From the NCBI GenBank assembly GCA_045531755.1, contig JAZSEP010000070.1, positions 1 through 11,629 of the forward strand: a DNA stretch of 11,629 bases, read 5' to 3'. The position numbers were made by a program, and so were the translations under genes. This document shows positions 1 to 7,397 of this stretch, piece after piece. Position 1 is the first letter of the stretch. Each line of letters begins with the position of its first letter. Below the pieces are notes generated by a model. It saw only the letters and a list, made by a program, of their open reading frames with translations. It was not told the DNA's origin and did not search any database. The DNA is from UBA11540 sp045531755. Lineage in GTDB: Bacteria; Bacillota; Clostridia; Oscillospirales; Ruminococcaceae.

Positions 1-177
1 TTCGTTCTTCAAAACGCCTCTCTCGGACAGACGCTTTATGACGGTATATGTAGTTGTGGGCTTCCAACCGAGCTGTTCTTTGCATATATTCACAAGTTCA
101 GTGCTCTTAATAGGCTCGTTTTCCCACAATATAAGGCAAAATCTGTATTCACTTTCAAAAACTTTTGGTGTGTTCAT
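1..177 (-). CDS. BlaI/MecI/CopY-family transcriptional repressor, N-terminal part (runs off the window)
   Basis: The reverse strand from an ATG at 177 reads 59 codons without a stop to the window edge. The product begins MNTPKVFESEYRFCLILW and continues with the winged-helix of the penicillinase-repressor family: a helix ending in ILWENEP, then a recognition region with WKPTTTYTVIKRLSERG, the family's typical 'TV-T-L-RL-KG' pattern. A good ribosome site (AAGGAG) lies about 6 bases before the ATG. Members are dimeric repressors that bind palindromic operators. They are often inactivated by a BlaR1-type membrane protease or, in CopY, by metal. The C-terminal dimerisation part is outside the window, so the inducer type cannot be judged. 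The double operator just upstream suggests autoregulation. Family assignment is confident; the regulated pathway is unknown. Confidence 0.88.
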   Translation of the reverse strand, partial: MNTPKVFESEYRFCLILWENEPIKSTELVNICKEQLGWKPTTTYTVIKRLSERGVLKNE

Positions 178-193
178 AGCTGTCTCCTTTTGG

Positions 194-231
194 TCTAATA
201 CATTAGAGTAATTTTAGTCTAACACATTAGA
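194..231 (-). promoter_or_regulatory. Two tandem palindromic operators upstream of the BlaI-family gene
   Basis: The 14-mers TCTAATACATTAGA (194-207) and TCTAACACATTAGA (218-231) differ at one base. Each is a 6-2-6 palindrome, the first perfect in its arms and the second with one mismatch. They are spaced 24 bp apart, a little over two helical turns. The upstream one lies between the -35 and -10 of the predicted promoter and the other just downstream of the start of transcription, so repressor binding would block initiation. Double dyads overlapping the promoter are typical of BlaI/MecI autoregulation. The core sequence differs from the staphylococcal bla/mec TACA/TGTA boxes. Confidence 0.8.
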
Positions 232-244
232 GCGGAGTTGTCAA
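216..244 (-). promoter_or_regulatory. Promoter of the BlaI-family gene
   Basis: On the minus strand a perfect -35 TTGACA (244-239) is followed after 17 bp by TAGACT (221-216), a 4/6 match to TATAAT. The -10 and spacer overlap the upstream operator, and the second operator and the ribosome site follow. The promoter starts only 30 bp beyond the stop codon of the TSUP genes, so the regulator can be transcribed separately from them. Confidence 0.7.
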
Positions 245-273
245 TAGGGTAAAAGCTTTTTTGCAAGACGCCT

Positions 274-627
274 TCATTTTGCGAAAAGTTCTTTAATTCC
301 CGTAAACAGTACTACTCCGGCAAAGCCCCAGGAAATTATCTCCGACCCTGCCCAAGAAGCAAGGTAAAAGCCTCCCAAAACCCCTAATATTCCAAACAGG
401 ATACACACCAAGCTGTCCTTCCAAAGTACAAGCTTGTTTTTTGTGTGGATGATAAGCGCAATGACAGCAACAGGTATAAAGAAAACAAGGTTTATGCTTT
501 GCGCTTCAAACTGTGCTACGTCAGCAAATGCGGTGAGATATATGAGAAGGACAAACCCTCCTCCAAGCCCCATAGCACCGAGAATTGCTGAAAGGAAAGA
601 CACGATAAATATAATGGTCAGCTGCAC
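274..627 (-). CDS. TSUP (TauE/SafE, DUF81) permease, second half protein
   Basis: This is a 117-residue hydrophobic protein with a GTG start at 627, inside the end of the preceding gene. The stop TGA is at 276-274. It carries one TSUP repeat: an N-terminal helix with LGAMGLGGGF (about residues 16-25), then AQSINLVFF (42-50), and a glycine-rich helix FGILGVLGGF (78-87). Full-length TSUP transporters have about 250 residues made of two such repeats and move sulfite, sulfonates or other small anions across the membrane. This half aligns by eye along its whole length with the upstream half, so the two products probably associate into one transporter. The start overlaps the upstream stop by 10 bases with only a weak GGTGAG site, which suggests translational coupling. 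The substrate cannot be told. Confidence 0.82.
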   Translation of the reverse strand: MQLTIIFIVSFLSAILGAMGLGGGFVLLIYLTAFADVAQFEAQSINLVFFIPVAVIALIIHTKNKLVLWKDSLVCILFGILGVLGGFYLASWAGSEIISWGFAGVVLFTGIKELFAK

Positions 628-983
628 AGTCTCACCGCCATTCTTACAGCTGCAAAAATAAGCAAAACCGCAAAGGTTTTCTTAAGAAATTTGTTGGAAA
701 ATTTTTTCAGAGCAAACGCCCCCACAAGCGCTCCCAAAACTCCAAACGGCACGTATTTCAGCGCTTCAACAAAATCAAGATGACCGCCTTTTAAATACAA
801 AAAAGCGCTCAAAAGAGATAATGGCAGAATTATGGAAACAGACGTGGCGTGTGCTTTTTTGGGTTCGGCTTTCAATAAGCTTTCAAGAAGAGGAACGGCG
901 GCAAGACCGCCTCCCGACCCGAACATTCCGTTTAAAAAACCCGACAACACGCCGATAATAGCGTTTTTATACCATCTCTTCAA
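618..983 (-). CDS. TSUP (TauE/SafE, DUF81) permease, first half protein
   Basis: This is a 121-residue membrane protein starting at a TTG (983), preceded by GGGAG at a spacing of about 9. No ATG alternative fits. It contains the hallmark GFLNGMFGSGGG (residues 15-26), a PLL, an ATSVSIILP segment (46-54) and FGVLGALVGAF (80-90), the same order of motifs as in the partner gene. The stop TGA lies inside the next gene, which is in another frame, so this is either a natural two-gene TSUP transporter or a single gene split by a frameshift. The clean stop, the re-start codon and full-length motifs in both halves favour two functional genes. Its promoter would lie in the 95-bp divergent gap to the ATPase, where I see no convincing -35/-10 pair. 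Confidence 0.82.
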   Translation of the reverse strand: MKRWYKNAIIGVLSGFLNGMFGSGGGLAAVPLLESLLKAEPKKAHATSVSIILPLSLLSAFLYLKGGHLDFVEALKYVPFGVLGALVGAFALKKFSNKFLKKTFAVLLIFAAVRMAVRLCS

Positions 984-1078
984 ATTTTTTCACTCCCGAT
1001 TTTAGTATGTCCCAAAAGTTCTATAAAACTATGGACGGGCATATTTTGTAATGGATAAAGAGAAAAGGGGAGTATACT

Positions 1079-3706
1079 TTGAGAGATATAAAAGGTGGCG
1101 AAAAAAGAGGACTTGATGAAAAAGAGGCTTTGGCACTGCTCAGGAAGCACGGAGAAAACGTGCTGTCGTCCGATAAAAAGGTGCATCCTCTTAAGATATT
1201 TGCAGGACAGTTCAAGGATTTTATGATAATGGTTTTGCTCGCATCTACTGCACTATCCGTAGCAATGGGTGAAACCTTTGAAGCGATAACGATAATAGCG
1301 ATAGTGCTGTTAAACGCTCTGCTCGGGTTTATACAGGAATACCGAACAGAAAAAACACTCATGGCGCTGAAAAACTTTTCTCCGCAAACCTCAAAGGTTG
1401 TCCGCGATTCAGAGGTAAAGGTAATAGAATCCGCTTTTTTGGTACCCGGAGACCTTATCTTGATTGAGGCAGGTGACAGAATTCCTGCGGATTGCAGAAT
1501 AACGAGTGAATACGGGCTGTCCTGTGACGAATCGATATTAACAGGCGAGTCGGTAGCGGTTGATAAATCACAGAACGATATGGCTTTTATGGGCACGGTT
1601 GCACTAAGAGGCAGGGCAGAGGCGATAATCACCGAAACAGGAATGAAAACAAAAATGGGCGATATTGCAGGAATGCTAAAAGAGATAGAAGAGGAAGCTA
1701 CCCCTTTGCAGAAAAAGCTTGACAAGCTCGGAAAGACGATAAGCATAATCTGCCTTGCGGTGTGTGCTGTAGTGATGCTGATAGGTGTCATTCGCGGGGA
1801 AAACTGGATGGATATGATACTGACGGGAATATCGCTTGCTGTGGCGGCAGTTCCCGAAGGACTGCCTGCTATAGTAACCATCTGCCTTGCTCTTGCAGTG
1901 AACCGAATTTTAAAGAAAAATGCACTTATTAAAAAGCTTCACGCGGTAGAAACGCTCGGTTGCACCAACGTAATCTGCTCGGATAAGACGGGAACGCTCA
2001 CCGAGAACAGAATGACTGTTCGAACCGTCGTGACAGCAGAACACAGGTTTGAAATCAGCGGTAACGGATACGAGAAAAAAGGCGACTTCACTCTTGACGG
2101 TGAAAAGGTTTTTGTGTCTGATTTTTCCGATGCAGTAACGGTCATGAAGATATCCGCACTGTGCAATAACGCTGTTTTAAAGGCGTCGCCGAAGGATTTT
2201 GCTCTCAGAAATCGCAGGGAAAACACCTTGAAAGGCACGTTTGAGCTTATAGGCGAACCTACAGAAAACGCGCTTCTTGTAATGTGTGCGAAAGCGCTGA
2301 TTGACCCAAACGAACTAAAAGCGCAGTATCCGATTATAAACGAGATACCCTTCGATTCAAAGAGAAAATGTATGTCGGTTGCCGTTGCAGAGAAGAACGG
2401 AATCTGCGTATACACAAAGGGTGCTTTTGATGTTATCGCAGAAAAGTGCACTCACTATCTAAGTAACGGTGAGGTCGTTATGCTATCACCGAAAGTAAAA
2501 AGGGAACTGTTTGATTTAAACGACGCGCTTGCTTCCGAGGCGCTGAGGGTTATTGCGTTTGCCTACAAACCCGTTGCACAGTTTTCAGAAAAAACCGCAG
2601 AAACCGATATGGTGTTTGCAGGTATGTGCGGAATGATTGACCCACCCCGAAAAGAAGCCACAACCGCTGTTGCCAAGTGTCGTCGTGCAGGAATAAAGCC
2701 TGTTATGATAACGGGTGACCACAAATTGACAGCACAGGCAATAGCTAAAGAGCTGAAGATATACAATGACGGCGACAGGGTGATTACAGGAAAAGAACTT
2801 GACAAGATGAGCGACACACAGCTTGAAAATGTAGTTATGGATACTTCGGTTTTTGCCCGTGTTAGCCCAAATCATAAGCTGAGGATTGTAAGAGCATATA
2901 AAAAGAGAAATCAAATCGTTGCAATGACGGGTGACGGTGTTAATGACGCTCCTGCAATCAAGGAGGCTGATATCGGTGTGGCAATGGGTATAAACGGTAC
3001 CGACGTGACCAAGGAAACTGCAAGCGTTGTGCTTTTGGACGATAACTTTGCCACCATCGTAACTGCCGTGGAAGAGGGGAGAACGATATACTCAAACATC
3101 AGGAAGTTTATACGCTATCTTTTGTCCTGCAATATAGGCGAGGTTGTAACGATGTTTGTGGGTATGCTGATGGGATTTCCTGTCGTCCTGCTGCCTATGC
3201 ACATTCTGCTGATAAACCTGGTTACCGATTCCTTACCGGCGTTAGCACTCGGTGTAGATCCGCCTGACAAAAATATTATGAACATTCCTCCGCGAAGGAA
3301 AGACGATACTCTTTTTTCAGGAGGTCTTGCTGGCAAGATAGTATTCAGAGGTATACTCATAGGACTTACAACACTCGGAGTATACGTGGGATTTTTAAAC
3401 AGCGGAAACACCATTGAGGTTGCGCGTACAGCGGCATTTGTGACACTTATAGCTACTCAGTTGATACATGTTTTCGAATGTAAAAGCGAATATCTGCCTT
3501 TGTACAGGATAAATATATTCAACAATCTAAAGCTTATCGGTTCTGTGATACTCTCTGCAGGGGTTGTGGCTGCAGCACTGTATATCCCTGCATTACAAGC
3601 TATCTTTCAAACACAGGCACTCAGCTTTACACAGCTTTTAATCGTTATCGCATCTTCACTTGCAGTGCCTTTGATAGCAGGAGTTTTTGGCGGAATAAAA
3701 AGATAA
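1079..3706 (+). CDS. P-type Ca2+-transporting ATPase (type IIA, SERCA/PMCA-like)
   Basis: The 875-residue pump starts at a TTG (1079) with AGGGGAG about 7 bases upstream; the ATG at 1051 is out of frame. Domains in order are the N-terminal cation ATPase segment, actuator domain with TGES (155-158), M4 PEGLP (259-263), the phosphorylation motif DKTGT with Asp302, KGA (447-449) of the nucleotide domain, TGD (545-547), GDGVND (618-623) and six C-terminal helices. Ca2+ ligands seen in SERCA are present: Glu260 (M4), Asn685 and Glu688 in SCNIGE (M5), and Asn713, Thr716 and Asp717 in NLVTD (M6). At the position of SERCA Glu908 in M8 there is Gln794, as in PMCA, so one or two ions per cycle cannot be decided. 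It would export Ca2+ using ATP. No terminator separates it from sipL 48 bp downstream, which fits reports of a sporulation-expressed Ca2+ ATPase (YloB) in Bacillus subtilis. Mn2+ transport remains an alternative. Confidence 0.93.
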   Translation: MRDIKGGEKRGLDEKEALALLRKHGENVLSSDKKVHPLKIFAGQFKDFMIMVLLASTALSVAMGETFEAITIIAIVLLNALLGFIQEYRTEKTLMALKNFSPQTSKVVRDSEVKVIESAFLVPGDLILIEAGDRIPADCRITSEYGLSCDESILTGESVAVDKSQNDMAFMGTVALRGRAEAIITETGMKTKMGDIAGMLKEIEEEATPLQKKLDKLGKTISIICLAVCAVVMLIGVIRGENWMDMILTGISLAVAAVPEGLPAIVTICLALAVNRILKKNALIKKLHAVETLGCTNVICSDKTGTLTENRMTVRTVVTAEHRFEISGNGYEKKGDFTLDGEKVFVSDFSDAVTVMKISALCNNAVLKASPKDFALRNRRENTLKGTFELIGEPTENALLVMCAKALIDPNELKAQYPIINEIPFDSKRKCMSVAVAEKNGICVYTKGAFDVIAEKCTHYLSNGEVVMLSPKVKRELFDLNDALASEALRVIAFAYKPVAQFSEKTAETDMVFAGMCGMIDPPRKEATTAVAKCRRAGIKPVMITGDHKLTAQAIAKELKIYNDGDRVITGKELDKMSDTQLENVVMDTSVFARVSPNHKLRIVRAYKKRNQIVAMTGDGVNDAPAIKEADIGVAMGINGTDVTKETASVVLLDDNFATIVTAVEEGRTIYSNIRKFIRYLLSCNIGEVVTMFVGMLMGFPVVLLPMHILLINLVTDSLPALALGVDPPDKNIMNIPPRRKDDTLFSGGLAGKIVFRGILIGLTTLGVYVGFLNSGNTIEVARTAAFVTLIATQLIHVFECKSEYLPLYRINIFNNLKLIGSVILSAGVVAAALYIPALQAIFQTQALSFTQLLIVIASSLAVPLIAGVFGGIKR

Positions 3707-3721
3707 ACAAGCGAATATATA
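3693..3721 (+). promoter_or_regulatory. Possible sigma-E promoter for the sipL-type gene
   Basis: GAATAAA (3693-3699) fits the sigma-E -35 pattern (G/T)(A/C)ATA(A/T)(A/T). After 14 bases comes AATATATA (3714-3721), a 4/7 match to the -10 CATACANT. Transcription would begin near 3728, before the ribosome site at 3741. The -10 match is modest and the region is AT-rich, so this is only a candidate. Without it, sipL would depend on read-through from the ATPase gene. Confidence 0.33.
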
Positions 3722-3754
3722 TGTCACAGAAAAAGAAAAAAGGAGCGGGAGAAA

Positions 3755-5287
3755 ATGGATTTAAAGATCATAAACGAAACGATTGACATCAGAGAAACAA
3801 TATTTGAGGGAAGCCCCGAGCAAGGCTTTGAGTGCGATATACTGTTGCCCGACTATTGCCCTGACGTTCGCAGAATATTAAAATGCCACGTAACACCAAA
3901 GGTAAGCCAATGCTACCAAAACGGAGATAAAGCAAATATAGATGGCTTTATTTTCATCAAGATTTATTATCTGTGTGATGAGAATAAAATTCATTGCTAC
4001 GACAGCAAGCTTCCATATTCTAAGACAGTGAGCATTAAAGATTCTGCAGAAGACGTATCTGTGTCTGTCGGTGCTTCAACAAATTACGTAAACTGCAGAG
4101 CGGTAAATCAGCGTCGTTTTGATGTGCGCGGTGCTATCACGCTGAAAACGAAGGTCACAGGAAAAGCAAAGGAAACTGTTTTGTCAGATGCTGCAGGCGA
4201 TGGAATTCAACTGAAAAAGAAGTCTGTTACCACAAGCTCTCTTTGCAGTGAATCTGTAGCGCAGTTTTCTGTGCAGGAAGAAGAAAACGTATCAGGAGCA
4301 GAGATAAATGCCATCCTCAGAAGCGAAGCCTTTGTTACCTTTACTGATGTTAAGATTATTCCCAATAAAGCAATACTGAAAGGCGAACTGAAGGTGACAA
4401 CTACCTATACCGATGCGGAAGGGCTTGTACCTGCAACGATTGTTAATACAATACCCGTCAGTAGAATAGTGGATATCGACAGACTGACAGACGAATGCAG
4501 GTTGGAACTGAAAACTGATATCGTTTCACTCGAGGTTTTGCCAAAACAAGACGAGAACGGTGTGTTCAACAAATTGGCTTTTGATGTAAAGGTTAATATC
4601 TTTGCAAAATGCTATACGTCAAAAGAGATATCGGTCGCAACCGATGCATATTCAACGGGTTTTGAGTGCAGCTATACTGCGAAAAACGTTTCTTTCGACT
4701 GCTTTGATAGTGTAATTGATGAAACCTTTACATATAAAACGCAAATAGAGCTTTCGGATGTAGCGGTTGACAGAGTGGTTGACCTGTGGGGCTCTGCAAA
4801 ACCACCTGTTTCAAAGGTTGAAAACTCAAAAATAACTGTAGATATACCGGTAGATGTTTTTGCTTTTTACATAGCGGAAAATGGGTCTGCAGAGTTTTGT
4901 GAAAAAACGGTATCTGCAGGTTTTGAAACCGCTTTGGCAGACGATTGCTGTGCCGCCGTTTTTGAGCCCGACGTAAAGATTATATCCTGCGAGTACAGCC
5001 TTGTTGCGCCAAATAGAGTAGAGATTCGTATGGAAATGAACGTTACAGGCTCAATAATTCATAACAGAACCGATAAATGTATAACAGAGATTAGCATGGA
5101 CTACTCGGTCGAAAAAGCTTCCGCCGAATCTCCTGCACTGACCATATATTATTGCGACAGGGGAGAAAGCGTTTGGGATATTGCGAAAAGATATAGTACC
5201 TGCGCAGATTGTATTATGAATGAAAATGAACTTGATTGTGAAACGATAAGCGAAAACCGAATAATTCTCATTCCTTCGTCAAACTAA
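3755..5287 (+). CDS. sipL: SipL-type spore coat morphogenetic protein (DUF3794/SPOCS repeats plus LysM)
   Basis: The protein has 510 residues. The ATG at 3755 has AGGAG 9 bases upstream. It is soluble, with no signal peptide or membrane helix. Three DUF3794 (SPOCS)-like regions can be followed at about 25-140 (with CDILLPDYCPDVRRIL at 27-42), 180-290 and 335-450. They end in strand-rich motifs such as NQRRFDVRGAITL (118-130) and PNRVEIRMEMNV (419-430). A C-terminal LysM domain occupies about 463-507 (YCDRGESVWDIAKRY, then ENRIILIP). This architecture matches SipL of Clostridioides difficile, which binds SpoIVA and is needed to localise coat around the forespore. SpoVID of Bacillus is the functional analogue. 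The next gene is spoIVA, which supports the call. The protein has about 21 cysteines, many for a mother-cell protein, which may allow cross-linking in the coat. Other DUF3794 coat proteins are possible, but the LysM and neighbour favour SipL. Confidence 0.87.
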   Translation: MDLKIINETIDIRETIFEGSPEQGFECDILLPDYCPDVRRILKCHVTPKVSQCYQNGDKANIDGFIFIKIYYLCDENKIHCYDSKLPYSKTVSIKDSAEDVSVSVGASTNYVNCRAVNQRRFDVRGAITLKTKVTGKAKETVLSDAAGDGIQLKKKSVTTSSLCSESVAQFSVQEEENVSGAEINAILRSEAFVTFTDVKIIPNKAILKGELKVTTTYTDAEGLVPATIVNTIPVSRIVDIDRLTDECRLELKTDIVSLEVLPKQDENGVFNKLAFDVKVNIFAKCYTSKEISVATDAYSTGFECSYTAKNVSFDCFDSVIDETFTYKTQIELSDVAVDRVVDLWGSAKPPVSKVENSKITVDIPVDVFAFYIAENGSAEFCEKTVSAGFETALADDCCAAVFEPDVKIISCEYSLVAPNRVEIRMEMNVTGSIIHNRTDKCITEISMDYSVEKASAESPALTIYYCDRGESVWDIAKRYSTCADCIMNENELDCETISENRIILIPSSN

Positions 5288-5319
5288 AAAAAGGAGCCGT
5301 TTTTATCGGCTCCTTTTTT
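5288..5319 (+). terminator. Intrinsic terminator after sipL
   Basis: GGAGCCG (5293-5299) and CGGCTCC (5307-5313) form a 7-bp GC-rich stem with a TTTTTAT loop, followed by six T (5314-5319) and preceded by an A run that lengthens the stem. It begins directly after the sipL stop, so spoIVA downstream must have its own promoter. Confidence 0.93.
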
Positions 5320-5327
5320 AATATCAG

Positions 5328-5356
5328 GCATATCTTTTCATCTTTTTGCATAAGGT
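5328..5356 (+). promoter_or_regulatory. Sigma-E-like promoter of spoIVA
   Basis: GCATATC (5328-5334) matches 6 of 7 positions of the sigma-E -35 consensus (G/T)(A/C)ATATT. After exactly 14 bases, CATAAGGT (5349-5356) keeps CATA and the final T of CATACANT. An overlapping TATACAAA (5357-5364) is a second possible -10 but has no -35 at the right distance. The element sits between the upstream terminator and the spoIVA ribosome site. spoIVA is sigma-E-dependent in the spore formers studied, so the call has good biological support. Confidence 0.6.
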
Positions 5357-5390
5357 TATACAAAGAAACGAAGTGAACGGAGGAAGAACA

Positions 5391-6869
5391 ATGACAAGTT
5401 CAAGCTTATATCAGGATATTGCCACCAGAACAGGCGGGGATATCTATATCGGGGTGGTCGGTCCTGTTCGCACGGGAAAGTCCACCTTTATAAAGAAATT
5501 TATGGAGGAACTGGTACTTCCTAATATACAAAGCGAATATCAGCGTACAAGAGCTACCGATGAGCTTCCTCAGTCAGCGGCAGGAAAAACAATTATGACA
5601 ACAGAGCCCAAATTCATTCCTGAGGACGCAGTAAAAATATCGGTAGGCGACAACGCTAATATGAACGTGCGGATGATAGACTGCGTTGGATACATAGTTC
5701 CGAGCTCTATGGGATATATAGAAAACGAGATGCCTCGAATGGTAATGACCCCTTGGTTTGACGAGGAAGTCCCATTTAATATGGCTGCCGAGATAGGCAC
5801 GCAAAAGGTTATAAACGAGCATTCAACAATTGGCCTTGTCGTTACCACAGACGGAAGTATTACCGATATTCCGCGACAGGAATATGAAGAAGTAGAAGCT
5901 CGTGTGATAGGTGAACTCAGGGAGATAAATAAACCTTTTGCCGTGCTTTTAAACTGCAACGACCCCCAAAGCCCACAAGCTCTTGAACTAAGAAAAGAAC
6001 TCAATCAACGTTATAAAGTACCTGTCATGGCTGTAAATTGTCTGAATTTGACGCAGGAGGATATCGTTGAGATACTTTCCGCAGTTTTGAGCGAGTTCCC
6101 CGTAAAAGAAATTTCTGTTGATATGCCGAAATGGATAGTAGGTCTTGATAGGGAACATTGGCTTAAAAAAGCGGTTTTCGAAAGCATTGTATCTGCTGCA
6201 ACAGACTTAAAACATATCAGCGAAGTGTCTGCTACAGTAAAGGCACTTACCGATTGTGAATATATAAACACCGCTTCAGTTGATTCAATCGATCTTGGCA
6301 CGGGAAGCGCAAGGGTGAACGTGACGGTGCCCAATTCTCTTTTCTATAAAGTGTTAGGTGAGGTTACGGGACTCGAAATTGACGGCGAATCCGGACTTAT
6401 GCCGTGTATGATTGAGCTTGCCCAAATTAAAACGAAGTACGAAAAAATCAAGAGCGCTCTCGAGCAGGTGGAGGCAACCGGCTACGGTATAGTTATGCCC
6501 ACTATAGACGAACTTTCGCTTGAAGAACCGGAAATGGTGAAGCAGGGCGGAAAATTCGGTGTAAAGCTTCGTGCGCAGGCGCCGAGCATTCATATGATGA
6601 GAGCGGATATAATGACAGAGGTAAGCCCGATAGTCGGTAGCGAAAAGCAATCCGAGGAGCTCGTTATGTACCTGCTCAAAGAGTTTGAAGAAAATCCCAA
6701 GGAAATTTGGAATTCCAATATTTTCGGGAAATCATTACACGAGCTGGTTAACGAAGGGCTGCACAATAAGCTCTACCGTATGCCGCCCGATGCAAGGCTG
6801 AAGCTTCGTGAAACGGTAGAAAGAGTGATTAACGAGGGCTGCAACGGTCTTATATGCATCATAATATAA
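5391..6869 (+). CDS. spoIVA: Stage IV sporulation protein A, spore coat basement-layer ATPase
   Basis: The product has 492 residues, as in Bacillus subtilis SpoIVA, when started at the ATG at 5391. That ATG has GGAGG 7 bases upstream and restores the family N-terminus (YQDIATRTGGDIYIGVVG). An in-frame TTG at 5346 would overlap the promoter and has no ribosome site. The Walker A motif GPVRTGKST has Lys30, the threonines Thr70-Thr71 lie in IMTTEPKF, and the Walker B-like aspartate is Asp97 in MIDCVGY. These positions agree with those studied in B. subtilis. The rest forms the middle and C-terminal domains, ending in the hydrophobic LICIII tail used for attachment to the forespore surface with SpoVM. 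SpoIVA hydrolyses ATP to polymerise irreversibly into the platform on which coat proteins, including SipL, assemble. It is transcribed as a single gene between two terminators. All key residues are intact. Confidence 0.97.
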   Translation: MTSSSLYQDIATRTGGDIYIGVVGPVRTGKSTFIKKFMEELVLPNIQSEYQRTRATDELPQSAAGKTIMTTEPKFIPEDAVKISVGDNANMNVRMIDCVGYIVPSSMGYIENEMPRMVMTPWFDEEVPFNMAAEIGTQKVINEHSTIGLVVTTDGSITDIPRQEYEEVEARVIGELREINKPFAVLLNCNDPQSPQALELRKELNQRYKVPVMAVNCLNLTQEDIVEILSAVLSEFPVKEISVDMPKWIVGLDREHWLKKAVFESIVSAATDLKHISEVSATVKALTDCEYINTASVDSIDLGTGSARVNVTVPNSLFYKVLGEVTGLEIDGESGLMPCMIELAQIKTKYEKIKSALEQVEATGYGIVMPTIDELSLEEPEMVKQGGKFGVKLRAQAPSIHMMRADIMTEVSPIVGSEKQSEELVMYLLKEFEENPKEIWNSNIFGKSLHELVNEGLHNKLYRMPPDARLKLRETVERVINEGCNGLICIII

Positions 6870-6870
6870 A

Positions 6871-6898
6871 AAAACCGCCGATTTTTATCGGCGGTTTT
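6871..6898. terminator. Bidirectional intrinsic terminator between spoIVA and the convergent lipoprotein gene
   Basis: AAAACCGCCGAT (6871-6882) and ATCGGCGGTTTT (6887-6898) form a perfect 12-bp stem with a TTTT loop. A/T runs flank both sides, so it works on both strands. It begins one base after the spoIVA stop and ends 3 bases before the end of the minus-strand DUF4358 gene. Confidence 0.92.
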
Positions 6899-6901
6899 CG
6901 G

Positions 6902-7387
6902 TTAATCAGCTTTATAATATCTGTAGTCCTCAAAGCTTTCTTTTGCGGAATCGTAATGATCAACGTCGGCGCATATAAACATTACGAAGCCATCACGTTC
7001 TTCTATTACGGCGTTTTCGATTTTGATAAGCTCTCCGGGAATATAGTCCTCGAATTTTTCGTTAAGATCCTCAATTCGCTTTTCGCACGCTTTTATTACC
7101 GCCTTGACGGTAGCTTCATCATCACATTTAAATACGGCAAGTTCCTCTGCGGTAGCGCCCGAAGAGCTCATAAATACCTTGAGGTCTGTGACGTTATCGG
7201 GCAGGCTGTAGAAATCGGCAGCGATTTCGTTTTCAATCTCCAACATATCATCAACGAAGGTAACGCCTTCCTTTACGGAAGATGCGACGTCGCTCGCAGA
7301 AGCATCGGAAATACTGTTGCCTGTGCTGTTGCAGGAGGTTAAAACAGCCATAACAACAGCAAGAAGAATAATTGATATCTTTTTCAT
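6902..7387 (-). CDS. DUF4358-family lipoprotein
   Basis: This is a 161-residue protein with an ATG at 7387 and GAGG 8 bases upstream. It has a lipoprotein signal peptide: MKKIS, a hydrophobic stretch, then the lipobox LTSC with Cys19 as the lipidated residue. A short serine/alanine-rich linker follows. The folded part matches the DUF4358 pattern: EELAVFKCDDEATVKAV (about 81-97), a helical KACEKRIEDLNEKFEDYIP segment (98-116), then IENAVIEERDGFVMFICAD. DUF4358 has no established biochemical role. Its genes often sit beside SGNH hydrolases and membrane O-acyltransferases of envelope polymer modification, and here the SGNH partner is 10 bp upstream in the same operon. A surface role next to that hydrolase is inferred. 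The family call is from motif memory. Confidence 0.78.
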   Translation of the reverse strand: MKKISIILLAVVMAVLTSCNSTGNSISDASASDVASSVKEGVTFVDDMLEIENEIAADFYSLPDNVTDLKVFMSSSGATAEELAVFKCDDEATVKAVIKACEKRIEDLNEKFEDYIPGELIKIENAVIEERDGFVMFICADVDHYDSAKESFEDYRYYKAD

Positions 7388-7397
7388 TTTAGAATCC

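Noticed and set aside
251..262. AAAAGCTTTTTT after the TSUP genes as a terminator
   Set aside because: It is a self-complementary A/T-rich run with no loop or GC stem, too weak to call.
984..1078. Divergent promoters between the TSUP genes and the ATPase
   Set aside because: TATAAA and TGTAAT sequences occur, but none has an acceptable -35 at the right distance on either strand, so no promoter was listed.
1021..1881. Long minus-strand open frame opposite the ATPase start
   Set aside because: It lies antisense to the motif-rich ATPase, is serine/isoleucine-rich low-grade text with no family motif, and is a shadow of the real gene.
5346..5390. Upstream TTG start giving spoIVA 15 more residues
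   Set aside because: It overlaps the sigma-E-like -10 and has no ribosome site, whereas the ATG at 5391 has GGAGG and gives the family's usual 492 residues.
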